From assembly GCF_000429965.1 (NCBI RefSeq), contig NZ_AUCW01000017.1:86558-150557 (forward strand): DNA of 64,000 nt. Reading direction: 5' to 3'. This stretch comes from Desulfogranum mediterraneum DSM 13871. Lineage in GTDB: Bacteria; Desulfobacterota; Desulfobulbia; Desulfobulbales; Desulfobulbaceae. Below, in pieces: positions 24,218 through 33,546 of the stretch. The notes under the pieces were generated by a model. It worked only from the letters and a program-made list of their open reading frames with translations, did not search any database and was not told where the DNA came from. Positions within the stretch are counted from its first letter, which is position 1. Every line of letters starts with the position of its first letter. The position numbers and the translations under genes are program-made.

Positions 24218-26236
24218 TCACGGTTTCAGGGGGAGTTGAATTATAAAGGTACTTCCCCCGCCCGGTCGCGGTTCAAACCACAACTGCCCCTGATGCTTCT
24301 CCACCACTACATTTCTGGCAATGGCCAGCCCCTGGCCGGTGCCCTTACCGATGGCCTTGGTGGTGAAGAAGGGATCAAAAATCCGCTCCTGAACATCCCC
24401 GGGGATGCCCAGGCCGGTATCACTGATCTGGACGCGGACAAAATCCCGGTCAAAGGAGGTCCGGATGGTGATGGTCCCCCTCTCCCCCTCTTCCCCAGCC
24501 ACCACCTCTTGGATGGCATGGGCGGCGTTGACGATAATGTTTAAAAAAACCTGATTGATATCAGCAGGCAGACAGCTCACCGCCGGCAGCTCGGGTGCAA
24601 AATCGGTCTCCACCTCGGCCACATACTTCCACTCGTTACGGCTCACCGTCAGGGTGTTTTCCAGGGCAGCATTGATATCCACCACCACCCGATCATCACT
24701 ACCTGGGTGGGAAAACTCCCGCATGGCTCGTACGATATCCCCGACTCGCCGGACCCCGTCCCTACTCTGGCTGATGGTGGCGGGAATCTCTTCCAGGAGG
24801 AACTCCAGATCGACTTCCTCTATGACCGCAGCCAGCTCCTCAACCATCCCCTGGGTGGGCTTGCCTCCGACAACTGCGGCCTGCAGTTGAGCAAATCGTT
24901 GCAAGATTGCGTGGAGCTCAACAAAACCCTCGTCAAGAAAATTCAGATTATCACCCACAAACTGAACAGGGGTATTGATTTCATGGGCAATGCCTGCGGC
25001 CAGCTGGCCTATGGCCTCCAGCTTCTGCGCCTGACGGAGCTCCTGCTCTACGGCGATCTTCTCGGTGACATCTTCAAAGAGCAGGATGACCCCCTGGGCG
25101 ACCCCTTTGCGGTCTTTGACCATGGAGACATGGATGGCAAAGTCACGCTCCCCCACGTCGGTCACCAGCCGCTGAATGATTTCCGCGGCCCCCTCCTTGC
25201 CCTGCTCAGCAATCAGCGAGCCCCAACAGCGCCGCTCACCATTCTGCAGGCCGGCGAAAAACTGCTCACAGTAGGGTCTCCCTGGCGCTGCCTCTGCAAA
25301 CCAACGCTGGATCTGGCGATTCACCTGCAGGATCTCATTGTCGAGATTGACCATGACCACCCCGATATGCAGCCCATCCATGATGGTGCGCAACTTCTCT
25401 TCAGAGGTATGGAGCAGCTTGAGCGTTTTCTTCCGCTTGGTGATATCAAGCATGACCGCGAGGATCCCGGAGGCGGCACGACCTTGCCCCCCGACCCGTG
25501 CCCGATGGAAGAGCATATCCTGCAGTTGACCATCGGGACCTGTCACTGTCTGTTCAAAAATCTGGACCCCACCCTTGGCCCGCAGCTCCAGATCCCTCTC
25601 TGCAAAGACTGTCGCCGACTCATGGCCGACCAGTTCCCCCACAGTTCGGCCGATGATTTCACCACTGGGCCGCTGCAGATACCTGGCAAAGGCCTGGTTG
25701 CAGCCGCGGTAGACCTCGGCATCATCCTTGTAATAGAGCGGCAGGGGGATGGTATCCATCAGGACCTGGAAAAATTCCAACTGTTCGCGCAGGGTCTCGG
25801 TCCGCTGGGCAATCTTGGCTTCCAAGAGCGCGGTATAGGCCTGCTCCTTCATCTCGAGCTTATGCCGGCGCAGGGCGTTTTCCACGGTGATCAAGACCAT
25901 GTTGTGGGCAAAGGGCTTGATGATATAGCCATAGATCCCGATTTCGAGAATTTCCTTGGCCTGGTCCGGGTCGTCGATGACGGTGACCATGACGATGGCG
26001 GTCTTTGGGTAGGCCTCCTGGACATGGCGGGCAAGCTGGGCCCCTGTCTCCCCGGGCATATACATATCGGTCATCAGCAGGTCAAAGTGTTCCTCCCTGA
26101 GCCTTGCCCTGCCCTGGGCAGCACTGGCCGCAGTTGTGCATTGATAGCCTGCGTCCTCCAGGATACGTTGCAGGAGGCTGCAGATTACCGCTTCATCATC
26201 CACAATGAGAATACGATCCTTCATACCTATGCTCAT
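24218..26236 (-). CDS. Receiver-PAS-PAS sensor histidine kinase
   Basis: 672 aa, no membrane segment. An N-terminal receiver (about 7-120; ILIVDDEA, phospho-acceptor Asp in LLMTDMYMPG, Lys in IIKPF) is followed by a short coiled coil, two PAS domains (about 155-275 and 285-395) and the kinase core. The phospho-His is H418 in GIAHEINTP; ATP-binding motifs are N in NIIVNAAHA, DTGLGIP and GTGQGLAIA. An alternative ATG four codons in (26222-26224) is possible. The HEINTP...GDN...RNEWKY signature is shared with the kinase at 30103, so the two are paralogous. The N-terminal receiver suggests it acts as the second kinase in a relay. Confidence 0.9.
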   Translation of the reverse strand: MSIGMKDRILIVDDEAVICSLLQRILEDAGYQCTTAASAAQGRARLREEHFDLLMTDMYMPGETGAQLARHVQEAYPKTAIVMVTVIDDPDQAKEILEIGIYGYIIKPFAHNMVLITVENALRRHKLEMKEQAYTALLEAKIAQRTETLREQLEFFQVLMDTIPLPLYYKDDAEVYRGCNQAFARYLQRPSGEIIGRTVGELVGHESATVFAERDLELRAKGGVQIFEQTVTGPDGQLQDMLFHRARVGGQGRAASGILAVMLDITKRKKTLKLLHTSEEKLRTIMDGLHIGVVMVNLDNEILQVNRQIQRWFAEAAPGRPYCEQFFAGLQNGERRCWGSLIAEQGKEGAAEIIQRLVTDVGERDFAIHVSMVKDRKGVAQGVILLFEDVTEKIAVEQELRQAQKLEAIGQLAAGIAHEINTPVQFVGDNLNFLDEGFVELHAILQRFAQLQAAVVGGKPTQGMVEELAAVIEEVDLEFLLEEIPATISQSRDGVRRVGDIVRAMREFSHPGSDDRVVVDINAALENTLTVSRNEWKYVAEVETDFAPELPAVSCLPADINQVFLNIIVNAAHAIQEVVAGEEGERGTITIRTSFDRDFVRVQISDTGLGIPGDVQERIFDPFFTTKAIGKGTGQGLAIARNVVVEKHQGQLWFEPRPGGGSTFIIQLPLKP

Positions 26237-26313
26237 GCTCTACAGTTGAGGGGATCTTAGCTGATGAGTCTGTTCCATCGGGACCGAGACCATAACAATG
26301 GCTGCAAGCAGTC

Positions 26314-29300
26314 CTAATCCAGACCGGCAGAGGAGATCCCGGCCCGCTCCTCTGCGTCCAACAGCCTGCGGACCGTGGTCAGCAAATCCTTTCGGCTGAC
26401 AGGTTTTTCCAGAAGCGCCTTACAGCCGATCTCTTTGACGCTCTCCTCGGAGATGATATTGGAAAAACCGGTCATCAGGCAGATAGGCAGCCGGGGGTTG
26501 AGCTGCAACACTTCCTGTGCCAGTTGGTTACCGGTGAGCATGGGCATGGTGACATCACTCAGGAGCAGATCAAAGCCATCGGGCTGCTGCTGGATCAAGG
26601 CCAAGGCCTGCAGGGGATCGCTCTCGGTGGTCACCGTATACCCATACTGCGCCAAGATCCGGTCCAATACCCGCAACAGCACCGGTTCATCATCCACCAC
26701 CAGGATATGCTCAACCCCGGCGGTGACCTTCTCCAGCGGCACCTCCTGCAGCCGCCGTGCCTCGGCCTTCTCCACTGGCAGATACACCCTGAAACGGCTA
26801 CCCTTGCCGGGTTCAGATTCCACCTGGATCATCCCGCCCAGGTCGTGGACAATACCGTGAACCACGCTGAGCCCCAGTCCGGTCCCTACGCCTGGTTCCT
26901 TGGTGGTATAGTAGGGGTCAAAAATCGACTCAAGGGCCTCGGGGGCTATGCCGCAGCCGCCATCACTTACCAGCAGGCAGAGGAACTCCTTGCCGGTCAG
27001 CTCCGGCCGACTCTCAAACACGCTGTCCAGGGGCGTGCACTGCTCCAGCCGTACCTCCAGGATTCCGCCCCAGGGTTCCATGGCATGGTTGGCGTTGGTG
27101 CAGAGGTTCATGATGATCTGATGAATCTGGGTGGGATCGGCCAGGACCTGGGAGGTATCGGCTGCGATGCCCTGCACCAGTTCCACCGTGGAGGGCAGGG
27201 TTGAACGGAGCAGTTTCAGGCCCTCTTTCACCACCAGGCCTATATCCAGGGGGATCAGTTCAAGCTCTGCCCGCCGGCTGAAGGTCAGGATCTGACGAAC
27301 CAAGCCGGTGGCCCGGACCCCGGCTCCATGGATCTCCCGGAGATAATCGAAGAGCTCACCCTCCCTGTCCGCCATCTTCAACATGGCCAGCTCGGTGTAG
27401 CCCAGGACCCCGGCAAGGATGTTGTTAAAGTCATGGGCTATGCCGCCGGCCAGGGTGCCCAGCGACTCCATCTTCTGGGCCTGTCTGAGCTGTTTCTCCA
27501 GCATAACCTTCTCTGAGATATCTTCAAGCACGGAAACAGCACTGACAATGGTCCCCTGGTCGTCATAGACCGGAGCAGCTGAAGCCAACCAGCTCTTACC
27601 CCGGGAAGAGTGACGGATCGTGCTGGAGGCCTGACCCGACTCCAGGGCGGTGACCAGGCCACAATCCTCACAAACCTCTCCCTGCCCGTGAAGGATCTGA
27701 TGACAGTCCTGCCCCATGGCCTCTTCCAGAGACAGTTCCATGGCTTTGAGGGCAGTCTCATTGGCCCAGATGATCCGCATCCGGGGGTCGATGAGGACGA
27801 CCCTGGCGCTGAGGGCGTTGAGAATAGCACGCAGGCGTAACTCGGAGTTACGCAACTTCTCCCTGGCCTCACGCTGTTCAGTGATATCGATGAATATCCC
27901 CAAGAGGCACTGATCATCGCCTCCTACGCTGATCCTGATCTTGCTGCTGTTGAACCAGCTGAGGGCGCCATCGGCCCCGCAAAAAGAGTCCTCAGCTACC
28001 CGCAGGGGCACACCCGTGGCCAGGACCTGCCGACGAGCCTGCTCATACCTGGCCGCATCTTCACCCTCCATCCGGCCGGCTCGAACCAGATCCTGATCCG
28101 TCTTACCGATGAGCTCCTCCTGATCCATGTCCAGAGATGCGGCCAGGGCCTGGTTGGCCATCAGGTACTCGCCCTGCTGATTCTTGATAAAGATACCGTT
28201 GGGAGCGGCCTCAAAGATGGTCCGCAAACGCTGCTCGCTCTCGACCAGGGCGTTTTTGATCTCTTGCTGCCGGGAGACATCGATGTTGGCTACCAGGGCC
28301 CCGACCACCTCGCCACCGGCGCCGAACAGGGGCGTGGTATAGTTGCGAATGGTGCGGACCTCACCGTCAAAGGCATGGATCTCCAGCAGTTCGTCACGGA
28401 CCTGCACTCCCTGTTCAATGGTGGTTCGCAAGGCCCACTCATGGGGCAGCACCTCTCTGCCCGAGGACAGGAAACGGGCCTTAAAGAGACCATACTGTTC
28501 GACCCCCACCAGGGGTTCCGCTCCCCAGATCCGCCTTGCCTCAGGATTGCCCCGGGTAATCCTGCCCGCACTGTCCGCCATCCAGAGGCCGATGGGCAGG
28601 CTTTCAAAGATCTGACGAGCGCGGGCCTCACTGCGCTGCAGGGCCTCTTCGGCCATCTTCCGGGCCGTGATATCCTCGTGGGCCATGACCAGCAGCAGCG
28701 GCCCTTCCCCGGGCAAGGGGCAGGCCCGAAGATGGAACCAGCGCTCCCCTTCCGGGCCATGACAGGAATACTCGATCTCAAACAGCTCCAGGCTGCCCTG
28801 AAAGATCCGACCAATGCCCTGAACCATCCCCCGGGCAGCGAGATCGCCCCGGGCGGCCGTCTCCCTGACCGCATCCAGATAGTTGTCCCCCTCCCTGCCC
28901 CTGTCTGTTCCACCTCGATGCTCCGCGGCAAAGGCTCTCCAGGCTTCATTCACCTGGACAATGGTTCCAGCCTGATCCAAGACGGCAATATGGGCGGTCA
29001 GGGCGTCCAAGCTGGCATGGGACAAGCTCTCCCTGGCCCGCAGTTGGCGGAGCGTTCCATGCCGTTCCACGGCATGTCGACAGAGCCGGCTCAAGAGGGC
29101 TGCAGTCAGCTCCTCTTTGAGCAGGTAGTCCTGGACACCCAGGCCAAAGGATGCCTGGCGGAGCTGATCGTCGTCCCTGGCTGCACAGAGAATGAGCACC
29201 ACCTCCGGGGCCTGTTCCAGAGCCCGCTGCACGGTATTCAACCCCTTGCAGCCGGGGTGATCCAGATCAAGGAGAAAGAGGTCAACCATCCCCTTGGCAA

Positions 29301-29439
29301 GAGCGATAAAGGCATCGGCAAGGTGCTCACAACTGGTAACAGCCCAGTCTGCCCCGAGCGCAGAGGTCAGCATCGCGCTCAGGGAGGAGGAGCTATGGGG
29401 GGCGGCCTCAAGCAGCAGGATCTGCCTTGCCTGGTTCAT
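26314..29439 (-). CDS. Multi-PAS hybrid sensor histidine kinase with N- and C-terminal receivers
   Basis: 1041 aa from the ATG at 29437-29439, with GAGG 5 nt upstream. Order of domains: a receiver-like domain (about 5-120, Asp in LFLLDLDHPG), four PAS domains (about 135-665, with linker repeats such as DITARKMAEEAL, DISEKVMLEKQL), a kinase core with phospho-His in GGIAHDFNNILAGVLGY (about 680), ATP-binding motifs (GGCGIAPEAL, GTGLGLSVVHG) and a C-terminal receiver (about 925-1035, Asp in LLLSDVTMPM). The first receiver lacks the usual double-Asp start and may be inactive. It follows a bacteriohemerythrin gene by 5 bp, hinting at oxygen- or redox-linked input. Confidence 0.9.
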   Translation of the reverse strand: MNQARQILLLEAAPHSSSSLSAMLTSALGADWAVTSCEHLADAFIALAKGMVDLFLLDLDHPGCKGLNTVQRALEQAPEVVLILCAARDDDQLRQASFGLGVQDYLLKEELTAALLSRLCRHAVERHGTLRQLRARESLSHASLDALTAHIAVLDQAGTIVQVNEAWRAFAAEHRGGTDRGREGDNYLDAVRETAARGDLAARGMVQGIGRIFQGSLELFEIEYSCHGPEGERWFHLRACPLPGEGPLLLVMAHEDITARKMAEEALQRSEARARQIFESLPIGLWMADSAGRITRGNPEARRIWGAEPLVGVEQYGLFKARFLSSGREVLPHEWALRTTIEQGVQVRDELLEIHAFDGEVRTIRNYTTPLFGAGGEVVGALVANIDVSRQQEIKNALVESEQRLRTIFEAAPNGIFIKNQQGEYLMANQALAASLDMDQEELIGKTDQDLVRAGRMEGEDAARYEQARRQVLATGVPLRVAEDSFCGADGALSWFNSSKIRISVGGDDQCLLGIFIDITEQREAREKLRNSELRLRAILNALSARVVLIDPRMRIIWANETALKAMELSLEEAMGQDCHQILHGQGEVCEDCGLVTALESGQASSTIRHSSRGKSWLASAAPVYDDQGTIVSAVSVLEDISEKVMLEKQLRQAQKMESLGTLAGGIAHDFNNILAGVLGYTELAMLKMADREGELFDYLREIHGAGVRATGLVRQILTFSRRAELELIPLDIGLVVKEGLKLLRSTLPSTVELVQGIAADTSQVLADPTQIHQIIMNLCTNANHAMEPWGGILEVRLEQCTPLDSVFESRPELTGKEFLCLLVSDGGCGIAPEALESIFDPYYTTKEPGVGTGLGLSVVHGIVHDLGGMIQVESEPGKGSRFRVYLPVEKAEARRLQEVPLEKVTAGVEHILVVDDEPVLLRVLDRILAQYGYTVTTESDPLQALALIQQQPDGFDLLLSDVTMPMLTGNQLAQEVLQLNPRLPICLMTGFSNIISEESVKEIGCKALLEKPVSRKDLLTTVRRLLDAEERAGISSAGLD

Positions 29440-29444
29440 CACCC

Positions 29445-29855
29445 TCAAGACTCCTCTTTTCCGGGGAGCAGATAGGCAGCGTACTTCCTGTCGGTCTCCA
29501 TGATGTGGTGCAACAGCCACTCACGAAGAAAGAGATACAGCTCCCCGGCGACCTTCTGGTCACCAGCTTCCAAACGCTGCCGATAGGCGCTCACCGACTG
29601 GATCAGTTTTCCATGTTCCCGGCGATGCTCGTCGAGCTCAGGACAGCAAGCCTCGGCCATGGCCCTTTCCTCGGCAGCAAAATGTTTTTGGGAATATGCG
29701 ATCAAGGCCTCGATCACGTCTTCGACCTTTGCAGGGTCCAACTTATCACGAACCACCCTGAACATCTCGTTGAGCAGTTGCACGATCTTTTGATGTTCCA
29801 GGTCAAACTCCTCAACTCCGGTGTTATAGCCTGTTCTCCACTTGATCAAGGACAC
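29445..29855 (-). CDS. Bacteriohemerythrin
   Basis: 136 aa, the standard length. Hemerythrin metal ligands are visible: H in FDLEHQKIV (about 21), H-x3-E in QKHFAAEE (about 58-62), H-x3-H in DEHRREHGK (about 77-81) and HH-x4-D in LLHHIMETD (about 116-122). The protein binds a di-iron centre and oxygen, and in anaerobes is thought to sense or carry oxygen. The stop lies 5 nt before the start of the multi-PAS kinase, so the two are likely co-translated and functionally linked. Transcription is divergent from the Cache-domain kinase gene at 30103. Confidence 0.94.
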   Translation of the reverse strand: MSLIKWRTGYNTGVEEFDLEHQKIVQLLNEMFRVVRDKLDPAKVEDVIEALIAYSQKHFAAEERAMAEACCPELDEHRREHGKLIQSVSAYRQRLEAGDQKVAGELYLFLREWLLHHIMETDRKYAAYLLPGKEES

Positions 29856-30021
29856 AGCCCTCCTTCATCCGATCTCTTTTTCCCGAGTACCCAGGGTAAT
29901 GGTCTGTTGTCTGTGGGGGCGGGGGACGGCAAACTATCCTGCTCCAGGCCAGCCATTCTTTTTCATGCCCTGGCTGGTCGGCTGCCGCCATCTTTTCCTT
30001 TGACTTTCAAGGCCCCTATGC

Positions 30022-30041
30022 GACAATATCCTTATATTGTC
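30022..30041. promoter_or_regulatory. Dyad operator-like site upstream of the Cache-domain kinase
   Basis: GACAATAT and ATATTGTC form an 8-bp inverted repeat with a 4-nt centre. It lies about 15 bp upstream of a perfect TATAAT (30057-30062), where a -35 box would be expected, and within the divergent region between the hemerythrin and kinase genes. A repressor or activator dimer could bind here. Confidence 0.45.
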
Positions 30042-30056
30042 CAGCTCCTTGTATAC

Positions 30057-30062
30057 TATAAT
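30057..30062 (+). promoter_or_regulatory. Candidate -10 box of the Cache-domain kinase gene
   Basis: A perfect TATAAT 41 bp upstream of the start codon. No good -35 at 16-18 bp spacing is present, since TTGTCC ends only 14 bp upstream. This would fit an activator-dependent promoter using the adjacent dyad. Confidence 0.4.
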
Positions 30063-30102
30063 CGACAGCCAGACATCACCAAGAATATTCTGCAAAAAAG
30101 CT

Positions 30103-32160
30103 ATGTTCCAAAGCTATCGCTTACAGGTCCTCGCCCTGCTCCCCCTGCTGGCGGGAATGGTGGTGACCGGCCTTTTGGCCATCAATATGTTTAACCGCGA
30201 CATGGACCAGCGGCTCAGCGACATCCGCGCGAACCTGGAAGCCCAGATCCAGGATGAACTGCAGGCCCGGGTTGATACCGCCTACACCCTTGCATACACC
30301 TGCCGGGAACAAGGCTTTGCTCAACAGGACTGTCTCAGCCTGCTCAGCAATATCCGTTTTGACCAAAATAATTACCTCTGGATCCACCATTACGATTCGG
30401 CAGATCCGGAGGGTGCCGTCCTCCTGGTGCACCCCAATACCGATATCCTGGGTCAGGATTTATCGGGCTATATTGATCTTGAGTGGGTCAAGAAACTCTA
30501 TTACCAGGGCAAGATCCTTGACAAGGATTCCGTGGGGGCCCAAAACATAAAACCATTAGAAATTTTTAAGGAATTTAACAAAATTGCTTCCGAGGACCGA
30601 CAGGGATTCATCAGCTATTACTGGCCAAAGATCGTCCAGGGACACTCCACGGAAATCGGTTACCCCAAGATGTCCTATATCCGCTACTTTGAACCCTTTC
30701 ACTGGGTCCTGGGAGCAGGTGAGTATGCAGATACCATCGACCAACGGGTGCTCATGACAAGAAGCCAGCTCCAGGCGGCACGCTCGACCTTTATCTCCCT
30801 ATTTACGCTGATCTTCATGGCCAGCGCCATCCTCCTGGTTGCCATCACCTCCTCCATCTCAAAAAAGATCTCCACCAACCTGCGCCAATACGAACAACGA
30901 CTCCTGGTCTCCGCTCAACAGCTCCGCCAATCAGAACAGCGTCTCTTTGACATCGCCTCCAGTTCCGGTGACATCATCTGGGAAATTTCCCCGGACTGCA
31001 GCTACACCTTTGTTTCCGGCAAAACCGAAAACCTGCTGGGCTACTCGGAGCAGCAGCTCATCGGAACTTCGATATTCAGCAACATCCCAAACCGGCAGCA
31101 GCATCCTTTCAGGCTGGAAATCGAGACCCGTCTTCAGCAGAGACGTCCCATCCATGACCTGGAGCAGAGCTTCACCACCTGCAGCGGTACGGAAATTCAA
31201 CTGCTCATCAGCGGCAAACCGGTCTTGGATGACAGTCAAGAACTGATCGGTTACAGAGGAGTCTACAGGGATATCACCGAAAAAAAACGAAAAGAGGCCC
31301 AACAACGAATACTTGAGCAGGAGTTGCAACAGGCGCAAAAGATGGAAGCTGTCGGCACCCTTGCCGCTGGAATTGCCCATGAAATCAACACGCCACTCCA
31401 GTTCATCGGCGACAATACCAGCTTTTGCCAGGACAGCACCGATGATCTGTTCCACTTCTTCCAGGCCGGCAGCGTCTTGCTTGGAGCAGACGGAATGGCC
31501 CCGGAAGAGTTGTCAGAACAGTACCAGCAGCTACGGGAAAAATATGAGATAGACTACCTGGAAGAAGAGCTGCCCAAGGCCCTGCAAGAGTCCCTGTCCG
31601 GGGTCGAACAGGTGCGCACCATCATCCAGGCAATGAAGGACTTCAGCCACCAGGGCAGCGTTGAAAAGGAAGAGGCTGATATCAATCAGGCCCTGGAAAG
31701 CACCATCGTGCTCTGTCGCAACGAATGGAAATACTGTGCAGAACTCACCACTGATTTTTCCCGGGACCTGCCGAAAGTTCCCTGCTATATTGGCGAACTC
31801 AAACAGGTCTTTCTCAACTTGATCGTCAACGCCAGTCATGCCATCAGGGAAGATCAAAAAGCCGAGGGCCATGGCAGAGGCCGGATCATGGTGCGCACCT
31901 ATTCCCAGGGCGGGATGGCCATAATCAGCATCCAGGATAACGGGGCCGGGATCCCCCGGGCCATCCGGGACCGGGTCTTTGATCACTTTTTTACCACCAA
32001 AGAGGTGGGCCAGGGCTCAGGACAGGGGTTGGCCATAGCCTATCAGATCATCCGGGAAAAACACCTGGGATCCATCAGCTTCGAGTCCCACGAGGGTCTC
32101 GGCACCACCTTTGTGGTTAAACTCCCGCTCCAGCCCCAGATGTCCGGTACCAGCGGTTGA
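30103..32160 (+). CDS. Membrane sensor histidine kinase with Cache and PAS domains
   Basis: 685 aa from the ATG at 30103, immediately before the first membrane helix (about 5-27). A periplasmic single-Cache domain (about 30-225; YLWIHHYDS, YYWPKIVQGH, HWVLGAGEY) is followed by a second helix (about 232-255), a PAS domain (about 285-400) and a kinase core. The phospho-His is H426 in GIAHEINTP; ATP motifs include NASHA, DNGAGIP and GSGQGLAIA. Cache domains usually sense small organic acids or amines. The core is closely similar to that of the kinase at 24218. It is transcribed toward the two receiver genes that follow. Confidence 0.9.
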   Translation: MFQSYRLQVLALLPLLAGMVVTGLLAINMFNRDMDQRLSDIRANLEAQIQDELQARVDTAYTLAYTCREQGFAQQDCLSLLSNIRFDQNNYLWIHHYDSADPEGAVLLVHPNTDILGQDLSGYIDLEWVKKLYYQGKILDKDSVGAQNIKPLEIFKEFNKIASEDRQGFISYYWPKIVQGHSTEIGYPKMSYIRYFEPFHWVLGAGEYADTIDQRVLMTRSQLQAARSTFISLFTLIFMASAILLVAITSSISKKISTNLRQYEQRLLVSAQQLRQSEQRLFDIASSSGDIIWEISPDCSYTFVSGKTENLLGYSEQQLIGTSIFSNIPNRQQHPFRLEIETRLQQRRPIHDLEQSFTTCSGTEIQLLISGKPVLDDSQELIGYRGVYRDITEKKRKEAQQRILEQELQQAQKMEAVGTLAAGIAHEINTPLQFIGDNTSFCQDSTDDLFHFFQAGSVLLGADGMAPEELSEQYQQLREKYEIDYLEEELPKALQESLSGVEQVRTIIQAMKDFSHQGSVEKEEADINQALESTIVLCRNEWKYCAELTTDFSRDLPKVPCYIGELKQVFLNLIVNASHAIREDQKAEGHGRGRIMVRTYSQGGMAIISIQDNGAGIPRAIRDRVFDHFFTTKEVGQGSGQGLAIAYQIIREKHLGSISFESHEGLGTTFVVKLPLQPQMSGTSG

Positions 32161-32334
32161 GATCCATGGCTCCCTGCATCCCCTGCCCTACCCCCACCCC
32201 AGGCTCAAGCCTTCTAGCGGAAGCCGTCCCTGGAAAAGGTGGAGTTGGAACCCGTGGGTCGCCTCTCCCCGGTCTGGTCAAGATCGAGGATGCAGTGAAT
32301 GCTGCCCATCTGAGAATTCCATGAAGGAGAAAGT

Positions 32335-33537
32335 ATGACCAAAAGGAATGTTCTCTTTGTAGACGACGAACCCAATATTCTTTCCGGATTACGCCGCATG
32401 CTCCGCTCCATGCGCAAGGAGATGGAATTTCACTTCGCAGAGAGCGGCAAAGAGGCCCTGGAGGTCTTTGCCGCAAGCCCCATAGATATCATCGTCTCTG
32501 ACATGCGGATGCCCGGCATGGACGGCGCCACCCTGCTGACCACGGTCCAGGAGGAGTATCCCCAGACCATCCGGATCATGCTCACCGGCCAGGCCGATGA
32601 GGAATCCATCCTCCGAACCGTGGGTGTGGTCCACCAGTTCCTGGCCAAACCCTCGGATCCGGAGACCCTGCGTGAGGTACTCCAGCGGGCCTGTGCCCTC
32701 CAGGAGCTGATGAATAACGATGGTCTCAAGTCCCTGGTCTCCAGCCTGGGCAGCCTGCCCAGCCTTCCCGCGGTCTACCGCGAACTGCAGAGCGCGCTGC
32801 ACAACCCTGAATGCACCATAGCCGATGTCTCCGCCATCATCGAGAAAGACATCGCCATGAGCGCCAAGGTCCTCCAACTGGTCAACTCTGCCTTCTTCGG
32901 CCTCTACAAAAACATCGACAGCCCTTCCAGGGCGGTCAACTTACTGGGCCTGGACACGGTCAAGGCCCTGGTCCTGGGGGTGGGCGTCTTTACCGAGTTG
33001 AAGCCGCCCTCCTCTAAAAATTTTTCTCTGGCCAGCCTCTGGGAGCACAGCTTTACCACCGCCTCCTTTGCCAAGAAAATCGCTCAGCTGGAAAGTAATG
33101 ACAAGGAACTCATCGACCAGACCTTTATCGCCGGCATCATCCACGACATTGGCAAGCTGCTGCTCTTCTCCAGCCTCAAGGAGCAGTACGTGGAGGCAGT
33201 CGACCGGGCTGCTGAAGAAAATCTCAGCCTCTCAGAGGCGGAGATTGCCCAGTTCAACGCCGACCACAGTGATGTGGGCAGTTATCTCATCGGCCTGTGG
33301 GGACTCCCTGGCCAGGTGGTTGAGGCCATTGCCTTTCAGCATCGGCTGGAACAGTATCCGGAGCCGTCCTTTTGCCCGGCCCTGATCTTACATGCTGCAG
33401 ATATCATTTATTACAGCCTGAAGCCGGAAGAGTGCATCGGCAGAGCGCCGGTCATCAACCAGGCGTATCTCGAACAGATCGGCATGGACGATCATTATCA
33501 GGCCTGGTTTGAACAGTGTAGAGAACTTCTCCAGTGA
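32335..33537 (+). CDS. Response regulator with HDOD output domain
   Basis: 400 aa with AAGGAG in front of the ATG. The receiver (about 1-120) has FVDDEP, phospho-acceptor Asp in IVSDMRMPGMDG, Thr in MLTGQAD and Lys in FLAKPSD. The HDOD domain (about 135-390) begins SLPSLPAVYRELQSAL and includes VLQLVNSAFFGL. Unlike many HDOD proteins it keeps an HD-like pair in GIIHDIGKLLLF. HDOD proteins are signalling outputs without a single defined activity. It lies 174 bp after the Cache kinase and 9 bp before the next receiver gene, so these probably form a phosphorelay set. Confidence 0.92.
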   Translation: MTKRNVLFVDDEPNILSGLRRMLRSMRKEMEFHFAESGKEALEVFAASPIDIIVSDMRMPGMDGATLLTTVQEEYPQTIRIMLTGQADEESILRTVGVVHQFLAKPSDPETLREVLQRACALQELMNNDGLKSLVSSLGSLPSLPAVYRELQSALHNPECTIADVSAIIEKDIAMSAKVLQLVNSAFFGLYKNIDSPSRAVNLLGLDTVKALVLGVGVFTELKPPSSKNFSLASLWEHSFTTASFAKKIAQLESNDKELIDQTFIAGIIHDIGKLLLFSSLKEQYVEAVDRAAEENLSLSEAEIAQFNADHSDVGSYLIGLWGLPGQVVEAIAFQHRLEQYPEPSFCPALILHAADIIYYSLKPEECIGRAPVINQAYLEQIGMDDHYQAWFEQCRELLQ

Positions 33538-33546
33538 GGTTGCAGC

